A stretch of 64,000 bases of DNA, taken from contig NTMA01000022.1 in assembly GCA_002917075.1 (NCBI GenBank), positions 372,001-436,000 of the forward strand. The letters are read 5' to 3'. The position numbers and the translations under genes are program-made. This stretch comes from Hawksworthiomyces lignivorus. Lineage: Eukaryota; Ascomycota; Sordariomycetes; Ophiostomatales; Ophiostomataceae. Below, piece after piece: positions 1 through 11,038 of this stretch; the stretch's first letter is position 1, and each line of letters begins with the position of its first letter. A model generated the notes under the pieces. It was given only the letters and a program-made list of their open reading frames with translations, made no database searches and was not told where the DNA came from.

Positions 1-733
1 TCTCTGGAAAATCTTCTCTCTCGATTTCACCGTCTCCGCCATTAATCCAAGCGTCGCCGGAGTAGTAGAATCCAGTATAAACACGTTGTAGAATTTTCAC
101 CAGCTCCTCGTAGAGCAAGCTAATAGATAGCAAAGTCATGCGCAGGTTGTGCCGACTAGAAGCTGATCGAGCAGCGCCTCTATCGTCGGCCTCATTATTG
201 TTATCAAAGCTGTCAATAGTATCCTGGAGCGCCTCAACAACAGTTCTCGCCTCGGTCATGTACGCTTCTGCTGCTTTCAAATTGTCTTCCGCTTTGTCTG
301 GCTCTAGAGAGAGCGATTCGTTGGCAATCCAGAACCGCAAGAAAAACGGTACACGTGCGATTGTCAAATAATAGGTCTGTTGACTTTCGCTTCCCAAGTT
401 GTTTATCAAGTGATCGTATTTATTCTCCAGCAAAAGGTCCTTCCGGCTGACGTCTACACCAGCGAGTTGTCCCATGGAGATATAAAGACCAATGAACAGC
501 CATTGTTGTAGAAACTGGGCAAAATCTTGGAGAGAAACGTCAGGAGGAATTTTCCCTCGTCGCAAATCCGGCGGGTAGATGTCACATCGTCCCGGATAGT
601 TATGGAATGTGTGCACATCGGGATTGAAGGGGGGAAATGAGCCTGCAATAGCTTCAAACTCATGTGATGCCTTGAACGGAACCGACTCGAAGGCCGATGT
701 AAAATGGCTCAATGTAGAAAAAGTGTTTACCAT
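1..733 (-). CDS. 5' part of unidentified protein, HET-like N-terminus (runs off left edge)
   Basis: An open frame begins with ATG at 731-733 (reverse strand) and stays open to base 1, about 244 codons, so the 3' part lies outside the window. The N-terminal region reads as a soluble protein with a YPPDLRRGKIPPDVSLQDF segment followed by FAQFLQQWLFIGLYIS. A hydrophobic 'FLQxWLFxGL' stretch after a 'Y-P-P-D-L' start resembles the leader of some fungal HET-domain proteins, where the HET domain follows further on. That family assignment is inference from the pattern, since the HET signature itself would lie beyond the edge. The rest (residues about 100-244) is mostly charged helix. No intron is needed. 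The start was chosen because it is the first ATG after upstream stops and it keeps the whole frame. Confidence 0.55.
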   Translation of the reverse strand, partial: MVNTFSTLSHFTSAFESVPFKASHEFEAIAGSFPPFNPDVHTFHNYPGRCDIYPPDLRRGKIPPDVSLQDFAQFLQQWLFIGLYISMGQLAGVDVSRKDLLLENKYDHLINNLGSESQQTYYLTIARVPFFLRFWIANESLSLEPDKAEDNLKAAEAYMTEARTVVEALQDTIDSFDNNNEADDRGAARSASSRHNLRMTLLSISLLYEELVKILQRVYTGFYYSGDAWINGGDGEIEREDFPE

Positions 734-1831
734 TGGTTTTTTCCGGTCTCGAATATCACTCACATATACATATATCGAAATGTTCGTTCCTATGGTTGTA
801 GCATAACTATAAATTTATATTCTTCAGTTATTTTATTTACTATTTAAAATAAAGGAGAGGAAAACAGTTGCCAACTCGTCGGAAAATGAGGCGTTTATAT
901 CATGCCTGAAATTGGTGCTCACCGCCTAGGAGGCTCAAGATTTAACTATTCCTGTACAGCCCTAGATTTCAATCTAAATCTCGCTTGCGACTCAGCCGCT
1001 GCCGACCACATCCGTTAACTTGTTATGATATGCCTAACTGCCTGGTTGCCTAATCATACGACTGTCCAATCCATGTTTTATTTATTTTACTTTTTTATGC
1101 TTCCTTGCTCTCTTTGTTTTGCATTGAAGGTATAACAAACTATTGGCTTCGTTTCATAGCGCCGCTCATATGCTAATTAAAATAAAAAGGCAGATATAAA
1201 ACGGTAGGTTTCAAATCCATGAAGCCTCACCAAGCCGTAGCGTAAGAGGGTTATAATAGAGCCTACATCCTGTCAATTCAGATTCAACAATTTTCAACTT
1301 CGAAGTCTTTAATTCTGTCAAGCATGAACTAGATCCCTCCCCTTGGTTTAATTTGAGGCCTGTATTTGCCAGCACGCTTGAACTAATCTGTTTGCTGGAT
1401 TTCGATGTTGTCACCTCGTATTGGTCGGCTACCGGTGCGAAGGGCTCCACGCTGAAAAGGCAGCATAAAACAGCCCCCGCAAATGCAGGTCGCAGCTCAA
1501 ATTCCGCTAAAAGTGAATGCTAACCTTTGAAGACTTTCTATAGCTTTGCACCAACCCAGTCAAACGCTGTCAGCAGCTGAAGACTCTTGTATGCAGATAC
1601 AGTGGCACGATGGCGGTCCAATTCGCCAAGGCTCGACTCTCAAAATGGGCCGCAACGCGTCTCACTGGTTATGTGGCTATCGTTGATCAGCAATAGTATA
1701 TAATGTGAATTAGTCGCCTCATCTAGAGAACATGAAATTTCTTGAATAATTTTATTGGACCTCTGATTCACGACAGAGAGCCTTTCCTTCTAAAACTACA
1801 CGGCTACATTTGTCCCAGGTAGGCTCTCAAT
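734..1831. other. intergenic, nothing recognised
   Basis: Mixed-composition spacer between the left-edge gene and the HET gene. Only short frames without family features are present on either strand. Confidence 0.4.
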
Positions 1832-3775
1832 ATGGCTGACCTCTGTATGAACTGTTGGATATACGATTTGGCAGTCAATAAACTGGTGATACAGCCAGAT
1901 GGCGTGTCGAATGTATACAGCAAGAAACGCATCATGATCTGCCGGCTGCGAGCAGGTCGTGATGCTGGCTGCCCGCTGTGCCATCTGCTCACGGATGCCT
2001 TTGAAGCGTGGCAACCCCAAGGCCGAATATCGCACGAAGATCAGGAAAAGGGTCAACCTGATGTATTGGGTGACGCTATGATCTGCTACCTGCCGGACGG
2101 GGGCTTGCGCGTCCTTCAGCTTGGTGATGGACACTGGTGGAACGTGACGGTATATCTACATTCCGGTACGTTTCTACGCTGTTTGCCATAGTGCATTTTT
2201 ATGCCATTCATGTGGGGCAGTCCCGTTGCTCACCATTCAGCGAGCCGAGGCAACCCCCTGGAGAGCGTGCTGGCAGTGCGCGACCCGATCGTCGCCGACA
2301 CGCGGGCCGAAGGCGCCCTCGACCGCGCAGCCGCCTGGATGAACGACTGCGTCGCCAACCACGACAAGTGTGCCATGGCGCACCTGGCGCGCGAACCCAT
2401 CTACTTCATGCCGCACCGGCTGCTGGACGTGCGGGCCAGCAGTGCCGACGGCAGCGGAGACTCTGTGCGCCTCGTAGAGGACGTGGCTGAGCCGGCGCCC
2501 TACGCCGCCCTAAGCTACTGCTGGGGCCCCGACGGCGCGCGCGTGGCGACTCAGACCACGATTGCGACTAAGCCGGCGCACCTGCAGGGCATCGCCGTGG
2601 ACGCGCTGCCGCGGACGGTGCGCGATGCTGTGACTGTGTGCCGCCAGCTGCAGCTGCCCTACCTGTGGGTGGACGCGCTCTGCATCATGCAGGACGACGA
2701 GGACGACTGGCGGCGCGAGGCCGCGCAGATGGGCCAGGTGTACATGTGGGTGGACGTCGTGGTGGCGGCGCAGACGGCTGCGTCGTGCGTCGACGGCTTC
2801 CTGGGGCCGCAGCAGCAGCGCGGCGGCGCCGAAGGGCGCGCTCAGCTCGTCTTTCACACGACGACGCCGCTGGCAGCCGACAGCACAGCGGCGGCGGCGG
2901 CGGCGGCGGCGGCGGCCGGCGCGGCGCAGCTGGTGCTGCACGCGTACAAGTCCAGCGATGAGCGGAAGGCGACGGCGCTCAACGTGCGCGGCTGGACACT
3001 GCAGGAGACGGTGCTGCCGCCGCGCGTGCTGCACTTCTTCGACCACGAGATGCTCTGGGAGTGCCAGACAACGCAGCTGTGCGAGTGCGGCCACGCGCAG
3101 GCCGAGGTGCAGCCCGGCCGCGACGTCATCGGCACAATGATGCGCCAGGGCTTCGACAACAGCGACAGCGACGGCCAGCGCGTCCGTCTCTCCGCATACG
3201 AGACCTGGACCACTCTCGTCGACGAGTACTCCATACGCCTCCTAACGTTCCGCTCTGACAAGCTGGTCGCCATTGATGGGCTGGCCAAGATGCTTACGCC
3301 ATGGATCGAAGAGGAAGGCGGCGGCAGCAGGGACAAGGGTAGGGTCCAGGGCTGGTGAGAGGACTGGTGGAAGGGCAGAGACAAGGGCAGAGGCAGCGGC
3401 GTCGAGGCAGAGGCTGCCATCGCTAACAAAAGCGACCTGAAACCCAGCTTATCATTTGTACGACCTCATTACATTGCAGGTCTCTTTCGTGCACACTTAG
3501 CCGAACAGCTGATGTGGGAATCTACTTACTACAGCGGAAGCAGAAGTGACAACAGCGGGCAGAACAGTGGTGACGGTAAGTCCTCACAGCCTATCCCGTC
3601 CTGGTCATGGGCTGCTGTCGACCACAGCGTGGTTTACAGGTTAAAGGCAGGAGCTGCTGTTCTGGCCGCCGTTTTCTGTAGGCAAGTGCTACCATTTTTG
3701 GTGTCCCCTGCAGTGAGGGGTTTGTCTCTTATAAGTACATTGTACTTGTGTGTTACAACGGTACTTCTAGGGTAG
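1832..3775 (+). CDS. HET-domain (heterokaryon incompatibility) protein, three exons
   Basis: HET proteins act in fungal non-self recognition and can trigger cell death. The model is exons 1832-2165, 2241-3338 and 3480-3775. The introns (2166-2240 GT...ttcAG, 3339-3479 GT...gcAG) restore phase at both joins. Exon 1 has the C-P-L-C-H-L-L motif common near the start of this family. Exon 2 has the HET core: YAALSYCWG, then LPYLWVDALCIMQDDEDDWRREA and Q-M-G-Q-V-Y. Exon 3 has the usual C-terminal GLFRAHLAEQLMW and PSWSWAAVD elements, which supports the 3479 acceptor. A run of alanines from a GCG repeat near 2888-2918 inserts low-complexity sequence after the HET core. The gene is GC-rich, unlike the AT-rich transposon beginning 400 bp downstream. 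It appears intact. The final hydrophobic 30 residues are weakly supported and may include a further unrecognised intron. Confidence 0.85.
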
Positions 3776-4003
3776 AGGTAGCCGTCCAAGGTGATCAATC
3801 TTGGGGGTTTATGTTAGTAGTACTGAGCACAGTGTATCACTGGGGTTGTATGCGAACTGGCACGTAGAAGTAGGAAGCGTGTGAAGGGGCTTGCTATTCA
3901 AGACAGCGGTAACGACTGATCGTTACTGCAAGTATCTGTTCTATCTAGGGTAAGGAGTGTGATATATATATGTGTGTAACCTCAGTTGTTCCTCAGGTAA
4001 TTA

Positions 4004-4050
4004 AATGAGGATGGAATGAAGTTCATTCGTACTTCAGTTACATCCTCATT
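4004..4050. repeat. imperfect hairpin, about 20-bp arms
   Basis: The left arm aatgaggatggaatgaagt and a right arm ending catcctcatt pair with few mismatches around an 8-nt loop. The hairpin lies about 120 bp outside the transposon's left inverted repeat. It could be a terminator-like structure or a small MITE remnant. No partner copy was seen in the window. Confidence 0.4.
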
Positions 4051-4160
4051 TCTCGAATGAGGTTGGTTCTCTTAACTTCATGTCTGCCTATGTACAACTA
4101 CGTTCCTGCTTATATAAGGGTTATGTCTTTCCTGACCGCCCTGACTACGTGGTCTACTAT

Positions 4161-4169
4161 TCTGGCTGC
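4161..4169 (+). repeat. target-site duplication, left copy (tctggctgc)
   Basis: The 9-mer tctggctgc recurs in direct orientation at 12076-12084. Each copy sits exactly 12 bp outside the perfect inverted repeat, as expected if the element ends include 12 less-conserved terminal bases. A 9-bp duplication is typical of Mutator-like elements. Confidence 0.7.
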
Positions 4170-4181
4170 GAGGCATCAGAC

Positions 4182-4226
4182 AACCTGCCCCATCTCCACC
4201 AGTTTACCTGCCCCTTGCCCCACTTT
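4182..4226 (+). repeat. left terminal inverted repeat (45 bp)
   Basis: Begins aacctgccccatctccacca and is identical, in reverse complement, to 12019-12063. It is followed by TGCCCCA/TGGGGCA inverted motifs up to about 4280. Confidence 0.9.
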
Positions 4227-4553
4227 TCATGGGGCATGGGTGATTAGTCATGGGGCAGGATTGATTAGTCAATGGGGCAGATTTCCTTACATAAGAAATA
4301 AATACAAAGTTACGGATGACAAGGCAGTCAAAAGGCGGTGAAAACCCGGAAGATTGTAAATGTATTTCGAATGCATTTACAATCAATTAAGTGCGGGGTT
4401 GGAAATGTATTTCTAACCCGTTTCTAGTAGATTTGGTGCGGGGTTGCAAATGTATTTTAAACTCATTTCTAATATGTTTCCCATAATCATGACTTCATAT
4501 TGGATTCGTCTTTTCTTCAAGTTTTTATAGCAAAACTAGATACACTCAACAAC

Positions 4554-7500
4554 ATGGCGGAATATACTATCAGCAATGAGTTGTCCTTGAGTCTCGACGA
4601 TTATCGGGAAGAAGAAGTACAAGAACAAAATATTGAAAATGTATGTGGTTATAATTTTTTTTACTTAACTTCTTCTTCTCTTACAAAACAACAGGACTAT
4701 CAACCAATTCTTCTCACTTCTGAGCAAAAACAAAGCCTTTATGTTTCAGAGATTGTCTTTGCAACATTAACGCCAGACTACCCTAAATCAAGAGAAGATG
4801 GCATTGGCTACGTTCTTCCAAAACGATATGACGTTGCTTCAAAGGTTATTCTACCTCCTGACGAAGTAAGTAAAATTTATATTCTTAATTTATTTCCAAT
4901 GCCTTAGCGATGTATTGTATAACTAGAAAATTTCTAAAGTTTTTGTCTGCAATTTTCCTAGTTCATTTTCAATGCGTTTCTAATTCAATTTTAATGTATA
5001 TACAATTAGTTTCAATATTCTAGGAAAAGTGAACGCGGCGGAAAACCAACTACTTCGCATTTTTTCAACAATACTAGTTGCCGTCGACATCGTTACAGCT
5101 GTACAGGCGTTAAAACTTGTGAATATCTTGATTCTCTCATCCGGCAACAACATCATTATGAAGTTACTGAAAGTCTTTTTGCGACAACGGCCTCTATTCA
5201 ACGACACAGAAAAGAACGTCCTACTCTTCAACGTCAAGCAACAGTATATGTTTATGTTATCAAAAAACAGTTTAATAGTCACCAAAGTTGTTTACAATGG
5301 AATTCAACTTGTTCTATATGTTTTCAGCGAGTCGCATTACGAGTACGTTCGTTTATTATATCACATTTATTTTAATTTCTTTATTAATGCATTTTAATTA
5401 GACAGGAGAAATGTATATGATAAAGTGTTCAAACTATATTTATACAAATCAAAATCATTTTCTCGAACCATTTAAGAGAGAGTTGTTGTCAGAAGTAAGA
5501 TTAATAGAGTCTCTTCTTTCAACAAACTCTATTATCCTTGAAGAGGATGAAACCTGCTACGAAGTGGACATTAGCAAACGCACTCGATTAGAATGCAGTA
5601 AGACATTCTCAATGTATATGGAATGCATTTAAAATTCCTTTCTAATTCATTTGCAATACAGACTGCGACCATCCTCAAGGACATGGGAAAATGATCACAA
5701 TGCCGTGTGAGGTTCAATGGAATGTATTTGTTCCGATTGATAATAATATTCCTTATATTTTATTTACCAGTCATGGTCAACACATACATTCACCTCCATC
5801 ACCAAAACGTATTCCAAAAGAAATCTTTGATGATATTGTAAAAGCGATGTAAATGCTTAAAGATCCAACAACACCGTTTAGTACGTATATATATTTTGTT
5901 TTTATTATTCTCTATATATACTAATAATTTTTAGCTTCTTTTTTCCAAAGTGCTGTTTTGCAAACAGTATACGAGAAGTACAACACATCAGATTTATCAA
6001 AGATTCATCCAAGTCTTTTTAACTATAGTTACTTAAAATTTCTATGGGAAAAACAAAAAGCTTTACTATTTCCTCTAGGGAACTCAATTCATGCTGTTGA
6101 ATTAGAATGGCTATTGAGACACAAAAACCAAGAGAATAAAGTAAGTTAAAATTTCATATAAAATGTAAATGAATTTCAAATCTATTTCAAATACATTTAA
6201 TATTAATATTTTAGTACATTCAACACTTTCACCATGACGGGAGACACTATTTAATCATTTGTTTTTATCGAGAACAAGCTATCTATTTCAAACGTGGCGC
6301 ATTTGATTCGTTCGAAATTGATATGAATTACAAACATCTTCGTCCAAGTGAAGGTGTAGAACTGGTGTGGGGGGTATGGCTCACTGGCTCTGAAAAAGGT
6401 AATTTTTAATCTATTTGCAATGTCTTTACAATGTATTGGATCGTCATTCACAATACATTATTAACTTTTATAGCAATGCCTATTATTCGCATTATCTCAA
6501 ACTGCGAGACAAGTGAAATGTATAAAGATGCGTTTCTTACAACATTTGATATTTTGCAAAAAGAGTATAATTATACTGTACAATGGCGTCACATGCATAA
6601 CAGTGGACTTATTGGGTTAACTGTCGACCAAGACTTTGCAGCTATAAAAGGTAAATTTTATTTATATTAATTTTTTATTATATATAGTTAATTAACTTAA
6701 GTTACAGGGTTTGCACAATATCTTGAACATATTGATCCAGAACACAGGCCGTGGGATGAACATTTTCAACATACAATACGGTTTTGTATTGTTCACTTTC
6801 GACGAGGTATTGAACGAATAGTTGGACAAAACGAAAAACTCGCTCAGTACAAGTTTAAAATGATGACATTACTTGACTGCAAATCACAAGAAGAGTATTT
6901 GCAACTGGACGAAGAATTGCAAAGTAATTAATTTACAATGCTATCAAAATGCATTTTAATTTCTTTTTGGAATTAAATACTAATACTTTCGCTAGATTCA
7001 CCGTACTCTAAGATTAAAGAATGGGCAAAGCACAAAATGAACTATGCTATCCGGCCAGGAATTTGTCATGCTTTTTCTAAAATACCGTCGAAAGACTGAA
7101 ACACAATGGCGTATCACACCAATATTGTTGAAATATTACATCAACAAAGTTATCAATACAGTGGTCGATATACAAGTCTTCTTCACTGTATTGAAAGGTA
7201 AATGAGTTTTTAATACAAACTATCAATTACTACTTTCGTACTAATATATTATAACAACCGGAGACTTGATCTGAAAATCATCAATGAGTCAGACGTATTT
7301 GAAAATCTTGGAATACGATCTCGATATCGAGCTTCCAACATAGAAGCTCGTTATACTCAAAGTTTCAATCGAGGTAGATGTAAGTAAGATATCTATAACA
7401 TTCATAATGCATTCCGAATACATTCATAATACAATTGAAACAGTTGTAAAACGCAAACGGCAACAAGAATTAAATACACAACAAGAACAATCTGCATCTT

Positions 7501-7944
7501 CGGCGAATCAACGGTCTAATTCTCAAGACATTTCATTCAACGATTTTGTTTCTGTTTTGTCAAACCATTCATTTTCTTCTTCTGGAGTGTCACGATCTAA
7601 TTCTACGAGGTATGGGTTTTGTTTTTATTTTCAATTCATTGTAAATGCATTGTTAATGATTTAGACGTTCTCGGTTATTGTACCGTCGTTCTTCAGCTCA
7701 GCAGTTTGCGATTAGACGGCAACCCGACTTGGAGCTCGAAGAATTAATGCAACAAAGAGAATTGGAATTTCAAAGAAAAAAGCAAGACATGGAGATACAA
7801 AACGAGAAAGAAAAAAATGAATTGGAAATTGAAAAAAAGACGAAACTACACGATATGGAGATGGAGAAAGTTGACAAAGATCTACGATTACAAGAACTAG
7901 AGATAAGACGTCAAGAGTTAGAAATTCGAAAGTTAGAGTTGTAG
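4554..7944 (+). pseudogene. MULE-type transposase, 13 exons, two in-frame stops
   Basis: By-eye exons: 4554-4640, 4695-4865, 5010-5342, 5402-5597, 5662-5880, 5935-6140, 6215-6398, 6474-6650, 6708-6923, 6996-7197, 7264-7379, 7444-7609, 7665-7944. All joins keep frame, about 850 codons. Exons 3-5 carry a cysteine/histidine-rich N-terminal zinc-binding region (CTGVKTCEYLD, then NSTCSICF, then IKCSNY and CDHPQGHG). Exon 7 has FEIDMNYKHLR, the likely first catalytic Asp. Exon 8 has LTVDQDFAAIKG, the second Asp, and exon 9 FCIVHFRRGIER, the C-x2-H seen in MULE transposases. The last exon is a charged E/K/R coiled coil of about 80 residues. In-frame TAA at 5850-5852 and TGA at 7097-7099 interrupt otherwise well-kept sequence. 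The TAA fits CAA to TAA in a CpA context, as repeat-induced point mutation would give; the TGA does not show that context. Introns are rich in the 11-bp AATNNATT units. Confidence 0.75.
6168..6200. repeat. three 11-bp AATNNATT units inside transposase intron 6
   Basis: Units aatgaatttca, aatctatttca and aatacatttaa follow one another with exact 11-bp spacing within the 74-bp intron 6141-6214. The same motif recurs in other introns of this gene (for example around 4970-5005, 5610-5655, 7405-7440 and 7632-7660). Confidence 0.75.
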
Positions 7945-8214
7945 CGAAATGCATTGTAAGTTATTAGAAGTTTATATTAAATTGATTGTGAATGTATACA
8001 AAAAGTAAAATAATATAGATTGTCAATTCTTTACATGAGCACTCTTAATTAGGCTACAATGTATTTTTATGATTTACTAAAACACTTACGTACAAACTTG
8101 AAACGAAATTGTATTGACTTCAAATTGTATGTCAAATACATTAGCAACGTATTGTAAACGTATTCGCATCTCTTTCGTTTAATGCTGCTCGACGTCATGC
8201 ACTGTAAAGCGTGC

Positions 8215-8895
8215 TTATACAGAACACACTGGTGCAATAGGTCGTTGAAGTTCAGGGCAATCACGGCCAGCCGCTTGACAGTTATTACATTTGTAATGAT
8301 GATGGAGATTCAACATATTCCGCATCTCTTTGACCTTTGGATGAGATGGACGATTGCTGCGGACAACTGTGACTGGAAGATCAAGGAGTTGATTGTTATC
8401 ACCTCCTTGTGGTTGTGGCTGTGGTTGTGGTTGGACTTGTGGTTGTGCTTGTGGTTGTGTTTGTGGTTGAGGAAAAACAGGAGCTTGTATAGGTGCAATA
8501 TTCATAGCAACTGCACGTGTTTTTGTTGAAGTGACAGGAACTGGGCTATTGTCATTCGTAAGATAATTACGAAGGTTTTTGTAGAAATCAATAACTTGCA
8601 TTGTTTCTGTCAGTGTTGTACGTTCAGGAGGTTTGTTTTGAACTACAGCCGGTACACCGTTCACAACATGCCGTTTGACGTGAGCTCGAAGACTTCCATC
8701 ATTAGAGAATTTGTCTTGATAAGGGCAAATAATATCTCTATTTCCCGGCTCTGCAAAACGACAATACACTTCACCAACACCAATAATAATCTCATTAGCT
8801 ACAGAGTATTCAAATGGCGATAGATTAGGCCGACGTTTGTTCTCTGAGTTGTTGAGATACTACTGGTAATGAGAGCTATTTTGATAGCTAGCCAT
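8215..8895 (-). pseudogene. zinc-finger accessory protein, paralogue A (intronless, early stop)
   Basis: This is the first of three related reverse-strand genes. ATG is at 8893-8895. The frame aligns with paralogues B and C from the start (M-A-x-Y-x-N-x-x-H-Y, then P-F-E-Y, V-Y-C-R-F, I-C-P-Y) but has TAG at 8860-8862 where B and C have Trp. TGG to TAG lies in a CpA context on the other strand, as RIP produces. Downstream it reads on without breaks: a C-x-C...L-R-A-H-V-K-R-H zinc-finger-like segment, a helix around TETMQVIDFYKNLRNYL, a Q/P-rich linker of repeated QP, and a C-terminal YKCNNCQAAGRDC knuckle. All three introns present in B and C are absent at the matching positions. It may be translated from an internal ATG at 8769, but that would lose the N-terminus. 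The role is unknown; probably a transposon accessory or DNA-binding factor. Confidence 0.65.
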
Positions 8896-9748
8896 TGTTG
8901 ACGTTGTAAAAGTTGTTTGTAGTTTTCTGTTGCGGCTCGCTGTTATATGATCAATCGATTAAAAAAAAAAATAAAGATTGATGAGGAAAAAAAAAGGAAA
9001 TATAAAAGATGAAGTTAACATTAAGATATTTATATAAAATACAATCAAAATAAAATCTAAATGAACATGAAATGAATTTCAATGAACAAAATATCGATAT
9101 AAAATATTCACTTTTATATGAACAAACAACTCTCACTTTATGTACATGACTAGAATGTTTTAACAAATGAATGGAATACTACGTAAAATTTCTTTAATAT
9201 TTTTAGACAATGAACACGTCTAATACAACAAAGAACTTTTAACACAAATGAACATAATGTATTGCAAATGCATTAACAAAAAAATCATTTACACAACTGA
9301 ATAATAAGGCACAATACATTACGAATGCATTCAAGAAAAATTATTTATACGGTTGAAATGGCGGGGACCAATGCATTACAAATGCATTAAAAAAGAATTT
9401 AGTGCTCACACATGACGAGCTCAATTTTTTTTATCTCGCATTTTGTCGCGCATCAATCAATTCATTTCTATCGCAATTGCAATGCATTTCTCCTACATTT
9501 ATATTGTACTTCTAGTTACATGTCGGCCAAATCCGCTTTAACTAATGTTAAAATCAATTGTGAATGCATTCTAAATCCATTTTACTCCAGCTCATGCACG
9601 GCAAAGTTGTCCCAGATCGCGCATATGTTCGGCGGAGTAGGACGAGTGGGCGGGGGGCAAAACGTGCGATCACCAATGATGCAAAACGGGCATTTATAGT
9701 TGCGCTTTTTCCCGTACATTTCTTTCATTGTGAGCAGCCTGGGACACT

Positions 9749-9814
9749 AATGCATTGAATAGGAATTAGTAATGTATTCACAATGTCGTTGCAATGTACT
9801 GGCAATGCATTGCT
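9749..9814. repeat. six tandem 11-bp AATNNATT units filling an intron of paralogue B
   Basis: Units start at 9749, 9760, 9771, 9782, 9793 and 9804 with exact 11-bp phase (aatgcattgaa ... aatgcattgct). The intron is 9747-9824, so the repeat makes up most of it, and the first unit supplies the 3' splice AG on the reverse strand. Confidence 0.85.
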
Positions 9815-10087
9815 CAATACTTACATGTCCACCGCCGCGCGCTCTCTGGGCTCTCCAGGGCACAACGAGATTTCCCCCTCCAAGGAGATCGGGCGTGGGG
9901 GGGCGGGCGTGCGGGGGGGCAGCGGGGGCAGGCGCAGGCGCGGCGGGGGCAGGCGCGGCGGGCAGCACGAGGGGGATGGGAGCAACAATGTTTGTAGCGC
10001 GTTCGCCCTTCCGCGGCGTGGAGGCACAGGTGAATTGGGATCATTTGCGAAATTATGAAGACTCTGAAAGAAATCTAATGGACATAA

Positions 10088-10142
10088 AATGAATTAGCAA
10101 TGCGTTGCGAATCAATTGTGAATCGCATGTGAATGTATTGCA
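10088..10142. repeat. five tandem 11-bp AATNNATT units
   Basis: Units start at 10088, 10099, 10110, 10121 and 10132 and lie mostly inside intron 2 of paralogue B. The core AATNNATT is self-complementary, so the array reads similarly on both strands. Confidence 0.85.
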
Positions 10143-10531
10143 GATATTCACGAATGGCGTCCATTGTGTCGTTCATATCTGTACGGCCATGTTTCTTGTC
10201 CTTAACAATGACATCGTGGCTTTTGTTGACATGTTGACGTAGAGAGTGCTCGTGTGCGAATTTTTTCTAATTTATTAGCGAGAAACACGCAACGCATTGC
10301 TTGCGCATTGCTAATGAATTGAGAAAGCATTGTGGCTTCACTCACCATATACGGGCAAACCACAGCGCGGTTGCCGGGCTCTGTATACCTGCAATAGACT
10401 TCTCTCGTGTCGATGTGGATCTCATTGTTGCCAATGTATTCAAACGGGGGCAGTTTTGGGCGGCGTACGTTCGCGGGCGCGTTGAGATACCAGACATAAT
10501 GAGGATTGTTCTTGTAGGTTGCCATGACTGA

Positions 10532-10608
10532 AATTAATTGCAAATGAATTGGGAATGTGATACGAAGGGATTCTGAATGGATTGGGAATGAATTGCAAAG
10601 GTATTGAG
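10532..10608. repeat. seven tandem 11-bp AATNNATT-type units upstream of paralogue B
   Basis: Units at 10532, 10543, 10554, 10565, 10576, 10587 and 10598 keep an 11-bp phase immediately 5' of the paralogue B start codon, in the presumed promoter. Several are degenerate (aagggattctg, aaggtattgag). Confidence 0.8.
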
Positions 10609-11038
10609 TGTGTGAGCGACAGAGTGTTGTTTGGGGAATGAAGGATTCGGAAGAGAAGAGAAGTGGAATGAAATAGAAATCCATTTGTAATGTATTTGGC
10701 ATTTGGTGGCTGGTCGCCCGAGTGATTTTACCCCTTTTTTGGAAATGACCCCGCATCGTACACCCCAACAAATTGAACGGACAATGCATGTCTAATGTAT
10801 GTTGTAATGCATTTAAACGTGAACATTCGAAATTCTTTTACAATGCATTACTAATGTATTACGATCTCGTTATCCACGAAATTCTATTGTAATGAATCAG
10901 TAATACTTTTGATTTTCTCTTTTTGTGCGTATGTTAAATTTCTTTTGAATACATTGAAACTTCGATTAAACTGTGTTGATAATGCCAATGAATATTATGA
11001 ATATGAGTGTCACAGAAAATAAAAATATATAGAAATTG

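Larger units (their letters stand above)
9582..10525 (-). pseudogene. zinc-finger accessory protein, paralogue B (frameshifted)
   Basis: Exons (reverse): 10525-10346, 10266-10152, 10063-9825, 9746-9582. Introns 10267-10345, 10064-10151 and 9747-9824 occupy the same positions and phases as in paralogue C. The N-terminus MATYKNNPHYVWYLN matches C closely. The zinc finger spans V-Y-C-R-Y...V-V-C-P-Y and F-A-H-E-H-S-L-R-Q-H-V; the C-terminal knuckle is YKCPFC...FC. Within exon 3 the homologous frame changes near 9990, between ANDPNSPVPPRRGRA and TNIVAPIPLVLP, so the copy is broken by an indel. The linker is an extreme GC-rich A/P-rich stretch (about 9880-9980) inside an AT-rich element, where A has Q/P and C has N/T. 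Intron 3 is almost entirely six 11-bp AATNNATT units. Confidence 0.65.

Noticed and set aside
2137..3429. Overlapping R/A-rich frames in the HET gene, including a polyalanine/polyglycine tract
   Set aside because: Shadows of a GC-rich exon; the GCG run explains the homopolymer peptides.
3560..3600. A strong gtaagt in exon 3 of the HET gene
   Set aside because: The following AG is only about 15 bp away, and the P-S-W-S-W-A motif needs the frame to run through.
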